DNA of 64,000 nt from Gammaproteobacteria bacterium (GCA_018819515.1 JAHJPX010000010.1:1-64000), one strand, 5' to 3'; positions 54,201-63,719 are shown, counted from the stretch's first letter. The notes: generated by a model not told the origin, from the letters alone. Numbers and translations: made by a program.

Positions 54201-54749
54201 CAGGGACGAGCCCATCGGGAACAGGTCGATCAGCCCACCGCGCACGCTGTACTCGCCGGCGGCGACCACTTGCGTCATGTGCTGGTAGCCGGCGAGCGTC
54301 AGTTGGTTGCGCAGCTTGTCGAGATCGAGCTTGTCGCCCTTCTTGAGGAAGAAGGTGTGGCCGACCAGGTGCGAGGGTGGCGCCATGCGTGCCAGCGCGG
54401 TGGGCGCGGCGGCGATCAGCACTTCGCATTCGCCGCGCGTAACGGCGTAGAGCGTGGCGAGGCGTTCCGAAATCAGGTCCTGGTGCGGCGAGAAACTGTC
54501 GTAGGGCAGCGTCTCCCAGTCGGGCAGGAAGTGTGTCCGCAGCGCCGGCGCGAACCAGGCGACTTCCTCATGCAGGCGCTGGGCGTCGAGCGGGCTGGCG
54601 GCGACGACCAGCAGCAGGCGGCCGGGCTGCGCCAGTTCGGCGATTGCCAGCGCATCGGCGGAGCCGGCAATGGCGGGCAGATCGAGGCGGGAACCGGCTT
54701 TCGGCGCGCTGTCGGGAAGCGAAAGCAGACGGGGATGCGGCAGGGACAC
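51300..54749 (-). CDS. mfd: Transcription-repair coupling factor Mfd
   Basis: The 1149-residue superfamily 2 translocase displaces stalled RNA polymerase and recruits UvrAB. The UvrB-homology module lies in the first ~400 residues. The RNAP-interaction domain contains HESHGIGRYRGLTNM and the motor has CGDVGFGKTEVALRAA (Walker A) and VIVDEEHRFGV (DEEH). A C-terminal D7 domain is present. R1 copies 16 and 17 are embedded at codons ~419-426 and ~390-397. The final 134 bp are duplicated at 50113-50246. The upstream gap is 71 bp. Confidence 0.97.
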   Translation of the reverse strand: MSLPHPRLLSLPDSAPKAGSRLDLPAIAGSADALAIAELAQPGRLLLVVAASPLDAQRLHEEVAWFAPALRTHFLPDWETLPYDSFSPHQDLISERLATLYAVTRGECEVLIAAAPTALARMAPPSHLVGHTFFLKKGDKLDLDKLRNQLTLAGYQHMTQVVAAGEYSVRGGLIDLFPMGSSLPYRIELFDDEVETLRTFDVDSQRTLYPVSEIRLLPAREFPLGEPGRNKFRARFRETFEGDASRIALYRDVSNGALPGGIEYYLPLFFDADDGMATLFDYLPRDTTLLTHHDVPAAFAEFWRDLNSRYHMLSGDRSRPVMSPNDLFLTDEQFFVACQAYPRYQSSVGAEGALPLLAVDRKADDPLAAFKTFLAGFDGRVLLVAESAGRRATMADFLREHGQPAEPCADFAAFVAGNEKVSLGVAPLSGGFLLAEAKLAVVTENELFAATARPRGKRDIARRSNLEGWLRDLSELRIGDPVVHESHGIGRYRGLTNMDYGDGSEEFLHLEYAEGAALYVPVAQLHVISRYSGADPEAIELHRLGSGQWEKAKKKAAEQVRDTAAELLHLYAQRAAREGHRFDFKQHDLESFAAGFGFEETPDQQAAINAVIEDMKSGKPMDRLVCGDVGFGKTEVALRAAFIAVADAKQVAVLCPTTLLAEQHYQNFADRFALIEDSWPVKVAELSRFRSAKEQTEAIAGLAAGKIDILIGTHRLLQKDVEFSRLGLVIVDEEHRFGVRQKEALKSLRAEVDVLTLTATPIPRTLGLSLEGLRDFSVIATAPQKRLAIKTFVHRWSNGLILEACLREFKRGGQVYFLHNEVDTIENMRDRLAKLLPEARIVVGHGQLPERELERVMREFTQQKHNLLLCSTIIETGIDNPHANTIVINRADKFGLAQLHQLRGRVGRSHHQAYAYLLTHEDAKPTAQAQRRLDAIQAMEELGSGFFLAMHDLEIRGAGEVLGENQSGEILEIGFAMYTNMLNAAVKALKSGEKIPDLTAPLSVTSEINLRAPALLPNDYCPDVHERLTLYKRLANCDTEDDLRAMQEELIDRFGELPAQAQALAETHRLRIAGKAVGIAKLDAGPSAIQLQLIPNPPVDPADIILLIQSDRAFKLAGPDKLVWNKPTATLKDRVAAVKDLFRKLKPKG
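53470..53494 (+). repeat. R1 dispersed hairpin repeat, copy 16 (inside mfd)
   Basis: GGCG-CGA-CGCC, then AAGG and CTGACTTTTT. It is antisense to mfd and read as EKVSLGVAP. Confidence 0.75.
53557..53581 (-). repeat. R1 dispersed hairpin repeat, copy 17 (inside mfd)
   Basis: Sense to mfd: GGCG-TGC-CACC, then ATGG and CTGACTTTTT, read as RRATMADFL. It is convergent with copy 16, 62 bp away. GRR-x-TM is close to normal Mfd at this place. Confidence 0.75.
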
Positions 54750-54820
54750 GAGGCGGGGCGAAGGGTGCGACGGAGCGGCGGATTATACCGTCCGCCCTCT
54801 ACGGTTCTTCGCCGCCGCCG

Positions 54821-55627
54821 TCAGTCGCGCTTGGCGAACATGTCCACCAGTGCCGCGGTTACGTCGTCGGAGGCCTGCGCATAGTCGCCATCTTCGAGCA
54901 ACTGCATGGCGACGTCCGCCTGGCCCGTGGAGGCGAGCGAAACGATGTGGCCGGCGGCCTCGTGGAATTTCCGGTGCGCGCTGCGCAGATTGTGGAAGTT
55001 GGGATTGTCGCGGAACGTCTCCGCGCCCTCGTTGTTGATCCACTTGCCCAGCGAGCAGAGGTCCTCGCGCGCGACCGAGAATTCGTCGAGGGACTCGGTA
55101 CTGCGTCCGGCGACGAAGTCTTGCAGCCGCTCCTTCCATTTCATGTGGGCGTCGATCGCGGTCTTGCCGTCGACGACCAGCACGAACAGCTTGGCCAGCA
55201 GCTTCTTCACCTTTTCCGAGGCGCGCACGTAGTCGCCATGGTGCAGGAGTTTCAGCGCCTCATCCTTGTCGCCGGCTTGCGCCGTGCGCACGACATCGCC
55301 GGCGCAGCGGTGGAAGTGCGCGTGGTGCGCCTTCATGTCGAAGAAGGTTTCGGAATAGCCGAAATCGTCGCCGCCGCGGCTGTAGATCCATTTCCCGAGA
55401 GGGCATTTGTCGTCGCAGCTGATCACGTCGACTCGCAGGTCTTCGTCGCTGGTGCCATTGATGTACGCCTCCAGGCGCCCCTTCCACTTCATGTGCGCAT
55501 CGACCGCCGACTTGAAGTCGAGTCCGCCGACCTCTGCGCCGCGCATTTCCGCCGTGATGTGCTTGTCAGCGGCGCCGGTCGGCGTCTTGTCGCCGGTGAT
55601 TCGCCCGACCCAATCCATTACTCCCAT
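54821..55627 (-). CDS. Stand-alone tandem CZB zinc-binding protein
   Basis: The 268-residue protein has two CZB domains. The first (~40-140) has DAHMKWKGRLEAYI, CPLGKWIY and KAHHAHFHRCAGD. The second (~155-255) has DAHMKWKERLQDFV, CSLGKWINNEG and SAHRKFHEAAGH. Each has the His/Cys/His/His set. No membrane helix, HAMP or signalling hairpin was seen, so it is a soluble cytoplasmic sensor or zinc buffer. It begins MGVMDWVGRITGDK after GGGGGGACACG. It may serve with the CZB chemoreceptor at 16375. Confidence 0.85.
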   Translation of the reverse strand: MGVMDWVGRITGDKTPTGAADKHITAEMRGAEVGGLDFKSAVDAHMKWKGRLEAYINGTSDEDLRVDVISCDDKCPLGKWIYSRGGDDFGYSETFFDMKAHHAHFHRCAGDVVRTAQAGDKDEALKLLHHGDYVRASEKVKKLLAKLFVLVVDGKTAIDAHMKWKERLQDFVAGRSTESLDEFSVAREDLCSLGKWINNEGAETFRDNPNFHNLRSAHRKFHEAAGHIVSLASTGQADVAMQLLEDGDYAQASDDVTAALVDMFAKRD

Positions 55628-55702
55628 CGTGTCCCCCCGGTTATCGATAGTGGGGCGATATTACTTCACGATTCTCCGAGAAATAATTAGTCGTTGCTTA
55701 AC

Positions 55703-56389
55703 TCAACTCGGGACTGCGGTGGGGGCGGTTCCGTCCCGGGGGCAGAGCCAGCGCTGAAACCACGTCACGATCCGCTGGCTCGCCTCTTCAAGCGTGCCGA
55801 GTTCTTCGAAAGCGTGGGAGGCGCCCTCGATGACGGCAAGTTCCCGTGGGCAGCTCAGTTGTTCGTAGGCTTGCTGGTTCGGGCCCGGCCCTTCGTCGTC
55901 GAGTTCGCCGGTGACGAGCAGGAGCGGCGTCGCAAGCGCCTGCAACGGCTCCAGTCCCGCCAGGTCGGGCCTGCCACTGCGGCTGGCCAGTGCGTCGGGT
56001 GGCGAGGAGGCGCGTGCGGCGACGCGGATCATCGCTGCAGTCGCCGCGTCGCGGGCCAGCACGCCGAGCGGAAGCTTTTTGAGTGCCGGCTGATGATCGA
56101 TCCATTCCAGCACGGCTTCGATGCGCGGCGCGAGGGTGGAGACGCGACGCCAGACCTCCGGATTCTTGCGTTCCTCCTCATGACTGAGCAGGGCTACCTG
56201 AAGCGTGGCGAAGTCCGCCGAATTCAGCGCGGCCTTCACGAAGGCACCGCGGGAGGTGTTCAATGTGCTGCCGCTCCGTTCCAGGAGAACGATCAGCCCG
56301 GGCACCTGCGGGTGATGAGCGAGAATTCCGTCCAGCCAAGTTTCGCCGGCGGGCAGTCCGATTTCCGTGTTTCGCAGCACCATGACCAT
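55703..56389 (-). CDS. Alpha/beta-hydrolase-fold protein (possibly inactive)
   Basis: The 228-residue protein resembles dienelactone-hydrolase-like alpha/beta hydrolases. It has the Asp region VTGELDDEGPG and the His motif IEGASHAFEELGTLEE. The nucleophile elbow, usually G-x-S-T-G (as in GASTGAAAAL), reads GVLARDAATAAM here, with Asp where Ser is expected. It may have lost hydrolase activity or use another nucleophile. Start at ATG 56389, or 56383. It lies apart from its neighbours. Confidence 0.7.
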   Translation of the reverse strand: MVMVLRNTEIGLPAGETWLDGILAHHPQVPGLIVLLERSGSTLNTSRGAFVKAALNSADFATLQVALLSHEEERKNPEVWRRVSTLAPRIEAVLEWIDHQPALKKLPLGVLARDAATAAMIRVAARASSPPDALASRSGRPDLAGLEPLQALATPLLLVTGELDDEGPGPNQQAYEQLSCPRELAVIEGASHAFEELGTLEEASQRIVTWFQRWLCPRDGTAPTAVPS

Positions 56390-56440
56390 GGCGGTATCTT
56401 ACGGTCAAACGGCCGTGGCGGGTGCGGAAGCGCGGCGGGC

Positions 56441-56460
56441 GGCATTCCGCCACGGCTGAC
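56441..56460 (+). repeat. R1 dispersed hairpin repeat, copy 18 (partial)
   Basis: GGCA-TTC-CGCC, then ACGGCTGAC; the TTTTC end is missing. It lies between the hydrolase gene and the DUF1501 gene. Confidence 0.7.
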
Positions 56461-56547
56461 AACGCACCTGCGTCGGCAGGCAACGGTTCGTTGCGAAGCC
56501 AAACTGGCCGGACGCCCGAAACGCGGCACCTCTTGTGACAGCGATGC

Positions 56548-57933
56548 TCAGACGAACCCGAGATTCCTGACTGTGAAGTTGCCGATGTTGGGAACGATGG
56601 TCGCCATATCGGCGTCGCCGACGCCGAACCAGTAGGCTAGCGTGGCTGCGAACTGGTCGACCGAGGTGGTGGGCAGCAGGCGGCCCCGGCCGACGTCGTC
56701 GGGACCGTCGACGGCGATCGCCGGCGCGGTGCCGTAGAAGTTGCCGCCATTCACCGCGCCCCCGACGACGAAGTGATGGCCGCCCCAGCCGTGGTCGGAG
56801 CCGTCGCCGTTGGAGTTCAGCGTGCGGCCGAAATCGGACGCGGTAAAGGTGGTCACGCTGTTGGCAATACCCAGTTCGACCGTCACATCGTAGAAGGCGC
56901 GCAAGGCGTCGCTGACGCTGGTCAGCAACCCTGGTTGTGTCCACGATAGACGGTCATGTACGTCGAAGCCGCCCATGGATACCAGGAACACCTGTCGGGA
57001 TACGCCGAATGTATCTCGCGCGGCGATCATCTTGGCCACCATCTGCAACTGCATGGCCAGTGAGTTCGAGGTGTTGAAGGTCGTGACGAAGGTCGGCGCC
57101 GATTCTACAGCGCTGGTGACGAGCGCTTCGGTGTCGATCGACCGCCGGGTTACGGCGGCATATTCGTTTTCCAGGAAATGCGTACTGCTTTGCGTGATCA
57201 GGTTACGCAGCTCCGTGGAGCAGGCGGAAGAACCAAAGAGCGAGTTGTTAATGCCGCGAATCGATATTGCGCCAGAAGTGCCGACCTGGTACTGGATTGC
57301 CTGATTGCCCGCCAGATAGACCGCGTTGCCGGTAACTGACATGCAGGTCAGCGCCGCGTTCGTGTTGCCGCTCAGGAACAGGTCGCCCATGCGGCCGCCC
57401 CAACCGGTGGTGGAGCCCTCCGGCTGCGACGACTGCCATATCGATTGCTGGTCGTTGTGCGAAAACAGTTTCGGCGGCAACGGCACCGAGCCGGCTTTGT
57501 ACTGCGCGACCGTGGTGGGCTGGATCAGCGTACCGACGTTCAACTGTACCGCGAGCCTGCCCTGATCGAATAGCGGCTTCAGCGCCGTCATGGTGGGGGC
57601 CAGCGCGAACTGCAGGCCATCCGGCAGGGCCGTCGCCGGCGTCAAAACCGTGCCGGCCAGGTTCGCCTGCGCTATCGCCAGGGTGCTGCCACGTATCGAC
57701 TGATACAGGGAGTAGTGCGTTGCGTCGTAGGGAATCAGGGTGTTGCCGTGATCGTTGCCACCATACAGGAAGACGCAGACCAACGCTTTGTAATCGGTGG
57801 CCGATTGGGCTGCCGCCTCACCGATAGCGGCGAGATTGAGTGCCCAGGGTGCGGCAACGCCGGCAATGCCGAGCGCGCCGCCGCGCTTCAGGAAGGCCCG
57901 CCGGGCAATATCTTCACATTTGTTGATTCTCAT
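56548..57933 (-). CDS. DUF1501 family secreted protein
   Basis: The 461-residue protein has a Tat-like signal with ARRAFLKRGGALGIAGVAAP. Family segments VCVFLYGGNDHGNTLIPYDA, SWTQPGLLTSVSDALRAFYD and SDHGWGGHHFVVGGAVNGG are present. The family resembles alkaline phosphatase/sulfatase folds, but function is unknown. It is 9 bp downstream of a DUF1800 gene, with which DUF1501 is regularly paired in bacteria. The two probably form one operon. Confidence 0.9.
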   Translation of the reverse strand: MRINKCEDIARRAFLKRGGALGIAGVAAPWALNLAAIGEAAAQSATDYKALVCVFLYGGNDHGNTLIPYDATHYSLYQSIRGSTLAIAQANLAGTVLTPATALPDGLQFALAPTMTALKPLFDQGRLAVQLNVGTLIQPTTVAQYKAGSVPLPPKLFSHNDQQSIWQSSQPEGSTTGWGGRMGDLFLSGNTNAALTCMSVTGNAVYLAGNQAIQYQVGTSGAISIRGINNSLFGSSACSTELRNLITQSSTHFLENEYAAVTRRSIDTEALVTSAVESAPTFVTTFNTSNSLAMQLQMVAKMIAARDTFGVSRQVFLVSMGGFDVHDRLSWTQPGLLTSVSDALRAFYDVTVELGIANSVTTFTASDFGRTLNSNGDGSDHGWGGHHFVVGGAVNGGNFYGTAPAIAVDGPDDVGRGRLLPTTSVDQFAATLAYWFGVGDADMATIVPNIGNFTVRNLGFV

Positions 57934-57942
57934 CGAAGGCCT

Positions 57943-59634
57943 CTATTTCTGAACCAGATACTCGGGACAGGCCATGACCAGCATGATGGCGGCACGAACG
58001 CGATTGAGCGGACCCGAAGAGTTGGTCATGGAGATGGTGGAAACGGCGGCGATGATCCGCGCTTCCGTTGCGGTGCCGATCTGATTTGCCGCCAATAGCA
58101 GATTGAGACGCTGGACGAGTGCGCTTGGGTCTCCGGCCAGGCTCAACTCGGTGGCATAGTCTGCCGTGACGTCGTTATGGCTGGTGAAGCTGTTCCAGGC
58201 GGTGCCGTTCTGAATGACGGATTGCATGAAATTGAGGTAGCCCGCGACCGTCGGTTCGTTGGTGATCTGGAATTCCGGTGCCACCATGCCTGAATCGGCA
58301 ATCGCCGAGTTGGGCGGCGTGTAGCCGGGACGGAAGTAGTTGAAAACCGACGGCGACCGCAGCGGACTCTGACACAGTTCTCGTGATCCGTCACTGAGGT
58401 CGGGGATTCTCCAGGTGAACGTTTCGGATTTTGCGTTGAAGATGCGAGCCCACTGGATGAAACGCAGCATCGGTTCGCGCAGTTTGCCGCTGTTGGGCAG
58501 GGTCAGGGCATCATCGGAGCGTGCCTCGGGGTCGAGCAGTATGGCGCGGATGACAGCCTTCATGTCGCCACGGATACCTCCGCCGTTGTTGTCGAAGGCC
58601 GCCGCTACGCGCGACACGTAGGCCGGGCTCGGATTGCTGGTGACCAGCCGCTGGATCATCTGTTTGCCGAAGAACGGACCAACGTTGTGATGATTGAACA
58701 GCGTGTCGAGCGCGATGCGCAACGCCTCCACACCGTCGGTGTCGGCCGGAATGGTAGTACCGAGAAACGTTGCCGCCAGGGTCGAGTGATTGGAGGCCTT
58801 GAGTGTCATCGGCGAGCGATAGGGCGTCGTTCCGTCAGGATCCATGCTCGTATCGATATACCAGCCGGTGAATACGCGGGCGAGGTTGACGATGGTGTCC
58901 TGATTGTAGGTTTCGATGGCGTTGCCGGAGCCGTCCTTCTGTGGCGTGCCGTCGGGATTGAGTTCCCTGAGCCCGATGGTGAACAACTGCATCACCTCGC
59001 GGGCGTAGTTTTCGTCCGGCAGGCGCCCTCGGGAGTCTTCCTTGCGGTTGCCGTTGGTGCTCAGATAGAGGCCCATCGCCGGGCTGAGCGTCACAGCCTC
59101 CAGTAGTTCCCGGAAATTGCCGAAGGCATGGGCGCACAGCAAGTCCCAATACGCTGCCATGATGAATTGCGGCCAATCCGACTGTATTCCCTCGATCGAA
59201 ACGACGAAATACTCGGACAGCGCCAGAGCAATGCGTTGTCGCAGTTGATCAGGTGCAGTGATCAGGTGGTGCCAAATGGCGTAATCGCACGGGGATTCAG
59301 AGTAGTTATATTCGGCGGTGTTGTATCCTTGGGCGACCAGCCAATCCCACATGCTTTGGGTGGCGGTCCTGTTGAAGGAGTTGTTCAGCCACCCGTCGTA
59401 GCGCTGAAACTGGACTTCCTGGATATCCTCGTCGGTGGCTGCCAGCCCTGCCTGGCCCAGGAACCGCGACGCCTGGGCCGTAGTTGCTGACCCGGAGGGA
59501 CCGCCGTCGTTCTCGGAACCGCCGCCGCCGCACGAGGCGAGCAGCGCTGCCGCTGCCGCTGCGGCCAGCGATTCCAATGCGGGAGACGGCACGCCGCTGT
59601 CTTCGCCAATTGCGATTTCGGTATCGTCGATCAT
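57943..59634 (-). CDS. DUF1800 family secreted protein
   Basis: The 563-residue protein starts MIDDTEIAIGEDSG (ATG 59634; TTG 59655 is also open). A hydrophobic segment with the lipobox LLASCGG follows, so it is probably a lipoprotein. Family motifs include NGNRKEDSRGRLPDENYARE and VMQLFTIGLRELNPDGTPQK, then RVFTGWYIDTSMDPDG. DUF1800 and DUF1501 are co-occurring proteins of unknown function in secretion or surface deposition. No catalytic role can be assigned. Confidence 0.88.
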   Translation of the reverse strand: MIDDTEIAIGEDSGVPSPALESLAAAAAAALLASCGGGGSENDGGPSGSATTAQASRFLGQAGLAATDEDIQEVQFQRYDGWLNNSFNRTATQSMWDWLVAQGYNTAEYNYSESPCDYAIWHHLITAPDQLRQRIALALSEYFVVSIEGIQSDWPQFIMAAYWDLLCAHAFGNFRELLEAVTLSPAMGLYLSTNGNRKEDSRGRLPDENYAREVMQLFTIGLRELNPDGTPQKDGSGNAIETYNQDTIVNLARVFTGWYIDTSMDPDGTTPYRSPMTLKASNHSTLAATFLGTTIPADTDGVEALRIALDTLFNHHNVGPFFGKQMIQRLVTSNPSPAYVSRVAAAFDNNGGGIRGDMKAVIRAILLDPEARSDDALTLPNSGKLREPMLRFIQWARIFNAKSETFTWRIPDLSDGSRELCQSPLRSPSVFNYFRPGYTPPNSAIADSGMVAPEFQITNEPTVAGYLNFMQSVIQNGTAWNSFTSHNDVTADYATELSLAGDPSALVQRLNLLLAANQIGTATEARIIAAVSTISMTNSSGPLNRVRAAIMLVMACPEYLVQK

Positions 59635-60008
59635 GGTGCGGGGAGCCTTGTTCAATGCCGAACGGTGTGCCGGTTGTCAATCGAGCGCCGTTCAGCGGAA
59701 GTGCCAATGACGGATTGCAGCGTATACATTTCGTATGGCGTCTCCATCTGTCGTCTACCCCATACACTCCATATGGAGATACGGTTGGCGCGATGATTCT
59801 TCCGGCATCCTTGGCGACGCGAACGGGGATTTGCACGCCTGGCCACCAGCCTTGGCATCGGCGTAATGCCGTAAGCGTACCGACCGACGTACCTCTCGCG
59901 GGGCATTTCATGTCGCCACGGCTGACCAGCCCGAAGGGCGCAGGACGCCGCGAAGTGGCGGTCCCGAGCAAAGCGAGGGATGGGGCGAAGCCCTACACGC
60001 TTACGGGC
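59635..60008. other. Gap between DUF1800 and amrS genes
   Basis: About 370 bp without a supported gene. It holds the likely DUF1800 promoter and an R2 repeat at 59911-60000. No other signal is clear. Confidence 0.5.
59911..60000 (+). repeat. R2 composite repeat, copy 3 (begins with R1 copy 19)
   Basis: TGT-CGCC, then ACGGCTGAC, followed by the R2 body: GCCC-GAA-GGGC, then GCGGTCCCGAGCAAAGCGAG and GCGAAGCCCTACACGC. It is about 80% identical by eye to R2 copy 1. It ends 9 bp before the amrS stop. Confidence 0.8.
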
Positions 60009-61078
<1,070 letters not shown>

Positions 61079-61103
<25 letters not shown>

Positions 61104-61633
61104 TTTTGCACCTCGTAGCGATGGAGCCAGACATCGGGTGCCCAGAAATCGGCGGGCAATCCGGCCTTCTGTTTGAGCAGGTTGAGGAATAGCTGCGGCT
61201 CGTGCAGGTTCTCCCACACCTGCGGCAGGAAGGTACCGCGTCGGCCGTCCCATTCGAGGATGACGCCGTCGATGCCGGGACGCAGCTGTCGCACCGCGTC
61301 CGCCTCGTCCGTGAACGCGATCGGCCGGGCCGGCTGCAGCAGCGAAACCTCGACCCGCGTACGTTGCAGTTCGGAGGGGCGCAACGGTGAGAAGCGCGGA
61401 TCGGAGAAGGCCGCGGCGCGGGCGTTGGAGCGGACATCGGCATCGAGCGGCCGGCTGGCTTCGAGCGAGCCGATGCAGCCGCGCAGATGTCCTTCCTGAG
61501 TGAGCGTGACGAAGGTCGCGCCGGGTTCGGCTAACGCCGGGTGGTCAGGTTCCGGTACGGTCGGCGCGCCCAGTTCGGCGGCGATGGCGTTGCGCGCCCG
61601 GATCAGGAGCGCGGTCCCGAGCGCGTCAGTCAT
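61079..61633 (-). CDS. amrA: AmmeMemoRadiSam system protein A (AMMECR1 domain)
   Basis: The 184-residue protein has an AMMECR1 domain with the hallmark LRGCIGSLEASRPLDADV and ARAAAFSDPRFSPLRPSEL. GTFLPQVWENLHEPQLFLN follows. ATG 61633 overlaps the amrB stop at 61626, and its own end overlaps amrS, so the three are co-translated. The biochemical role of the family is unknown. Confidence 0.93.
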
Positions 61634-62429
61634 GGCCGTGCTCCGCGAAGGCGAACGCGCCATAGCCGACGACACGCGAACGGTCCCCGGCGGTATCGCC
61701 GGAATTGCGCAGGTCGAGAAGCCTCGGCGCGAGACCTTTGCGCCGGGCCACCTCGATCAGTCCGTTGATCGGCGTCGCGCCGCAGGCCTGCTCGTGACGG
61801 CTGAGGGGGCGGCGTTCCAGGATGCTGTCGGCCGTGGCGCGATCGATAAGCTGCGCCTCGGCATATGGCAGATAGTGCGACAGGTCGGAACTGACGACTA
61901 TCAATGTTTCAGGTCCGCCCCAGAGCGTCTCCATCACCTCGGCGACCTGGGCCGGCGTTGCGCCGCCGACCACGAACGGGGCGACCGCGAAGTCGTCGAG
62001 CAGCATTTGCAGGAAGGGAAGCTGCACCTCCAGCGAATGCTCCTCGGCGTGCGCTTCGTCGTTGATTTCGACCTGCGGCAGATGCTCGACTGCGGCGATT
62101 GCCTGCCGGTCCACGGGCACCATCCCGAGCGGCGTCGCGAACTCGCCCGCGGAGCTGACAGCCAGCCCGCGGACCCAGACGCGATGCGCCGGTCCGAACA
62201 TCACCACCCGGCGTATCGCCGGGGCTGACTTTTCCAGCGCGGCGTAGGCACTGGCGGCAACGGGTCCGGAATAGACATAGCCGGCATGTGGGACGATCAA
62301 CGCTTTTGGCGCCGCAACTCCACCGTGCTGGGCGGACAGCAGGGAAATAACCCCGCCGCGCAGCGCTCTTGCGTCGCCGGGATAGAAAAGGCCGGCAACC
62401 GCTGCCGGTCGGGTGAAGGGAATATTCAT
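61626..62429 (-). CDS. amrB: AmmeMemoRadiSam system protein B (MEMO1 family)
   Basis: The 267-residue MEMO-like protein has the conserved putative metal site: VPHAGYVYSG, EEHSLEVQLPFLQ and SSDLSHYLPY, and the late HEQACGATPI. The fold is that of class III extradiol dioxygenases. ATG 62429 follows AGGAGCCGGAA. Codons ~66-73 (EKSAPAIRR) correspond to R1 copy 20. It is divergent from ispD, with start codons about 120 bp apart. Confidence 0.93.
   Translation of the reverse strand: MNIPFTRPAAVAGLFYPGDARALRGGVISLLSAQHGGVAAPKALIVPHAGYVYSGPVAASAYAALEKSAPAIRRVVMFGPAHRVWVRGLAVSSAGEFATPLGMVPVDRQAIAAVEHLPQVEINDEAHAEEHSLEVQLPFLQMLLDDFAVAPFVVGGATPAQVAEVMETLWGGPETLIVVSSDLSHYLPYAEAQLIDRATADSILERRPLSRHEQACGATPINGLIEVARRKGLAPRLLDLRNSGDTAGDRSRVVGYGAFAFAEHGHD
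62210..62234 (+). repeat. R1 dispersed hairpin repeat, copy 20 (inside amrB)
   Basis: GGCG-TAT-CGCC, then GGGG and CTGACTTTTC. It is antisense to amrB and read as EKSAPAIRR without a frame break. Confidence 0.85.
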
Positions 62430-62547
62430 TTCCGGCTCCTCTCGTGGAAGGAGAACGACGACCCGGGCTTCAGGCCGCCAACGGAAGCCGATTCGGCCCA
62501 AAAGCCGAAGCGGGTAAACCCACACCTTAATTGTAGAATGTTCCATC

Positions 62548-63234
62548 ATGTCCATCACCTCCTACTTTGCGCTTGTCCCTGCCGCCGGTGGGGGCGCACG
62601 CATGGGCACTTCCATTCCCAAGCAATACCTGACGCTGGCCGGTCGGCCGCTGATCTACCACCCGCTGGCGACACTGTGCTCGGTCGAGCGGATAGAGCGC
62701 GTCTATGTGGTGCTGGCGCCGGACGACGAGGATTGGCCGGAAGAGGAATTCGTCGACCTGGCTTCCAAGTTGCGCGTGTTGCGCTGCGGCGGCGCGACGC
62801 GGGCGGAGAGCGTCGCCAACGGCCTGCGCGAGATGGCCGCGATCGTTACCGACGAAGACTGGGTGCTGGTGCATGATGCCGCGCGCGCCTGCCTGACTGT
62901 CGACCATGTCGAAACCCTGATCCGCGTCGTCGGCGCGGACATCGTCGGCGGCATTCTGGCGACACCCGTCGCGGACACGCTCAAGCATGAGGCGCTGGCC
63001 CGCATCAACGCCACGGTGCCGCGCGATGATCTGTGGCAGGCGCAAACACCGCAGATGTTCCGCTACCGACTGCTGGTGCGGGCGCTGGCCGCTGCGCCTT
63101 CGGTTACCGACGAATCCGGCGCCATCGAAGCGCTCGGCCTCAAGCCCAAATTGGTCGCAGCGGACTCGACCAACTTCAAAGTCACCTATCCGCTCGACCT
63201 CAAGCTGGCCGAGTGGATTCTTGCCAACCGGTGA
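62548..63234 (+). CDS. ispD: 2-C-methyl-D-erythritol 4-phosphate cytidylyltransferase
   Basis: The 228-residue enzyme makes CDP-ME from MEP and CTP. ALVPAAGGGARMGTSIPKQY is the nucleotide loop, and VLVHDAARACLTVDHVETLI and FKVTYPLDLKLAEWIL are family motifs. It is followed directly by ispF in the GTGA overlap at 63231-63234. ispG of the same pathway is at 3449. Confidence 0.96.
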   Translation: MSITSYFALVPAAGGGARMGTSIPKQYLTLAGRPLIYHPLATLCSVERIERVYVVLAPDDEDWPEEEFVDLASKLRVLRCGGATRAESVANGLREMAAIVTDEDWVLVHDAARACLTVDHVETLIRVVGADIVGGILATPVADTLKHEALARINATVPRDDLWQAQTPQMFRYRLLVRALAAAPSVTDESGAIEALGLKPKLVAADSTNFKVTYPLDLKLAEWILANR

Positions 63235-63719
63235 AGGAGGTGGACTTCCGCATCGGCCAGGGTTACGACGTCCACGCGCTGGTGCCCGGGCGCAAGCTGA
63301 TTCTCGGCGGCGTCGAGATTCCCCACGCTGCGGGCCTGCTTGGCCATTCCGATGGCGACCCGTTGCGCCATGCGATCATCGACGCCATCCTCGGCGCCGC
63401 TGCGCTGGGCGACATTGGCCGCATGTTTCCGGATACCGACGAGCGCTGGCGTGGCGCGGACAGTGGCGTGCTGTTGCGACAGGCGATGGCGGCGGTCCGC
63501 GCGGCCGGCTGGCGGGTCGTCAACGTCGACGCCACGCTCGTCGCCCAAGCGCCGAAGATCTCGCCCCACGTCGGCGCCATGGTGGCCAACATCGCGGCCG
63601 ACCTCGACATCGGCCCCGATTGTGTCAACATCAAAGGCAAGACGCACGAGCGCCTCGGTTTCGAGGGACGGCAGGAGGGCATCGTCGCCCAGGCAGTGGC
63701 GTTGCTCGTTCGCGCATAA
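63231..63719 (+). CDS. ispF: 2-C-methyl-D-erythritol 2,4-cyclodiphosphate synthase
   Basis: The 162-residue trimeric, zinc-dependent enzyme cyclises CDP-MEP with release of CMP. Zinc ligands are in GQGYDVHAL, with a downstream His in GLLGHSDGDPLRHAIIDAIL. GDIGRMFPDTDERW and NIKGKTHERLGFEG complete the signature. GTG 63231 overlaps the ispD stop. GTG 63240 (MDFRIGQG) fits the family start better, but AAGGAG lies with no spacing before it. The stop TAA lies at the edge of R1 copy 21. Confidence 0.95.
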   Translation: MKEVDFRIGQGYDVHALVPGRKLILGGVEIPHAAGLLGHSDGDPLRHAIIDAILGAAALGDIGRMFPDTDERWRGADSGVLLRQAMAAVRAAGWRVVNVDATLVAQAPKISPHVGAMVANIAADLDIGPDCVNIKGKTHERLGFEGRQEGIVAQAVALLVRA

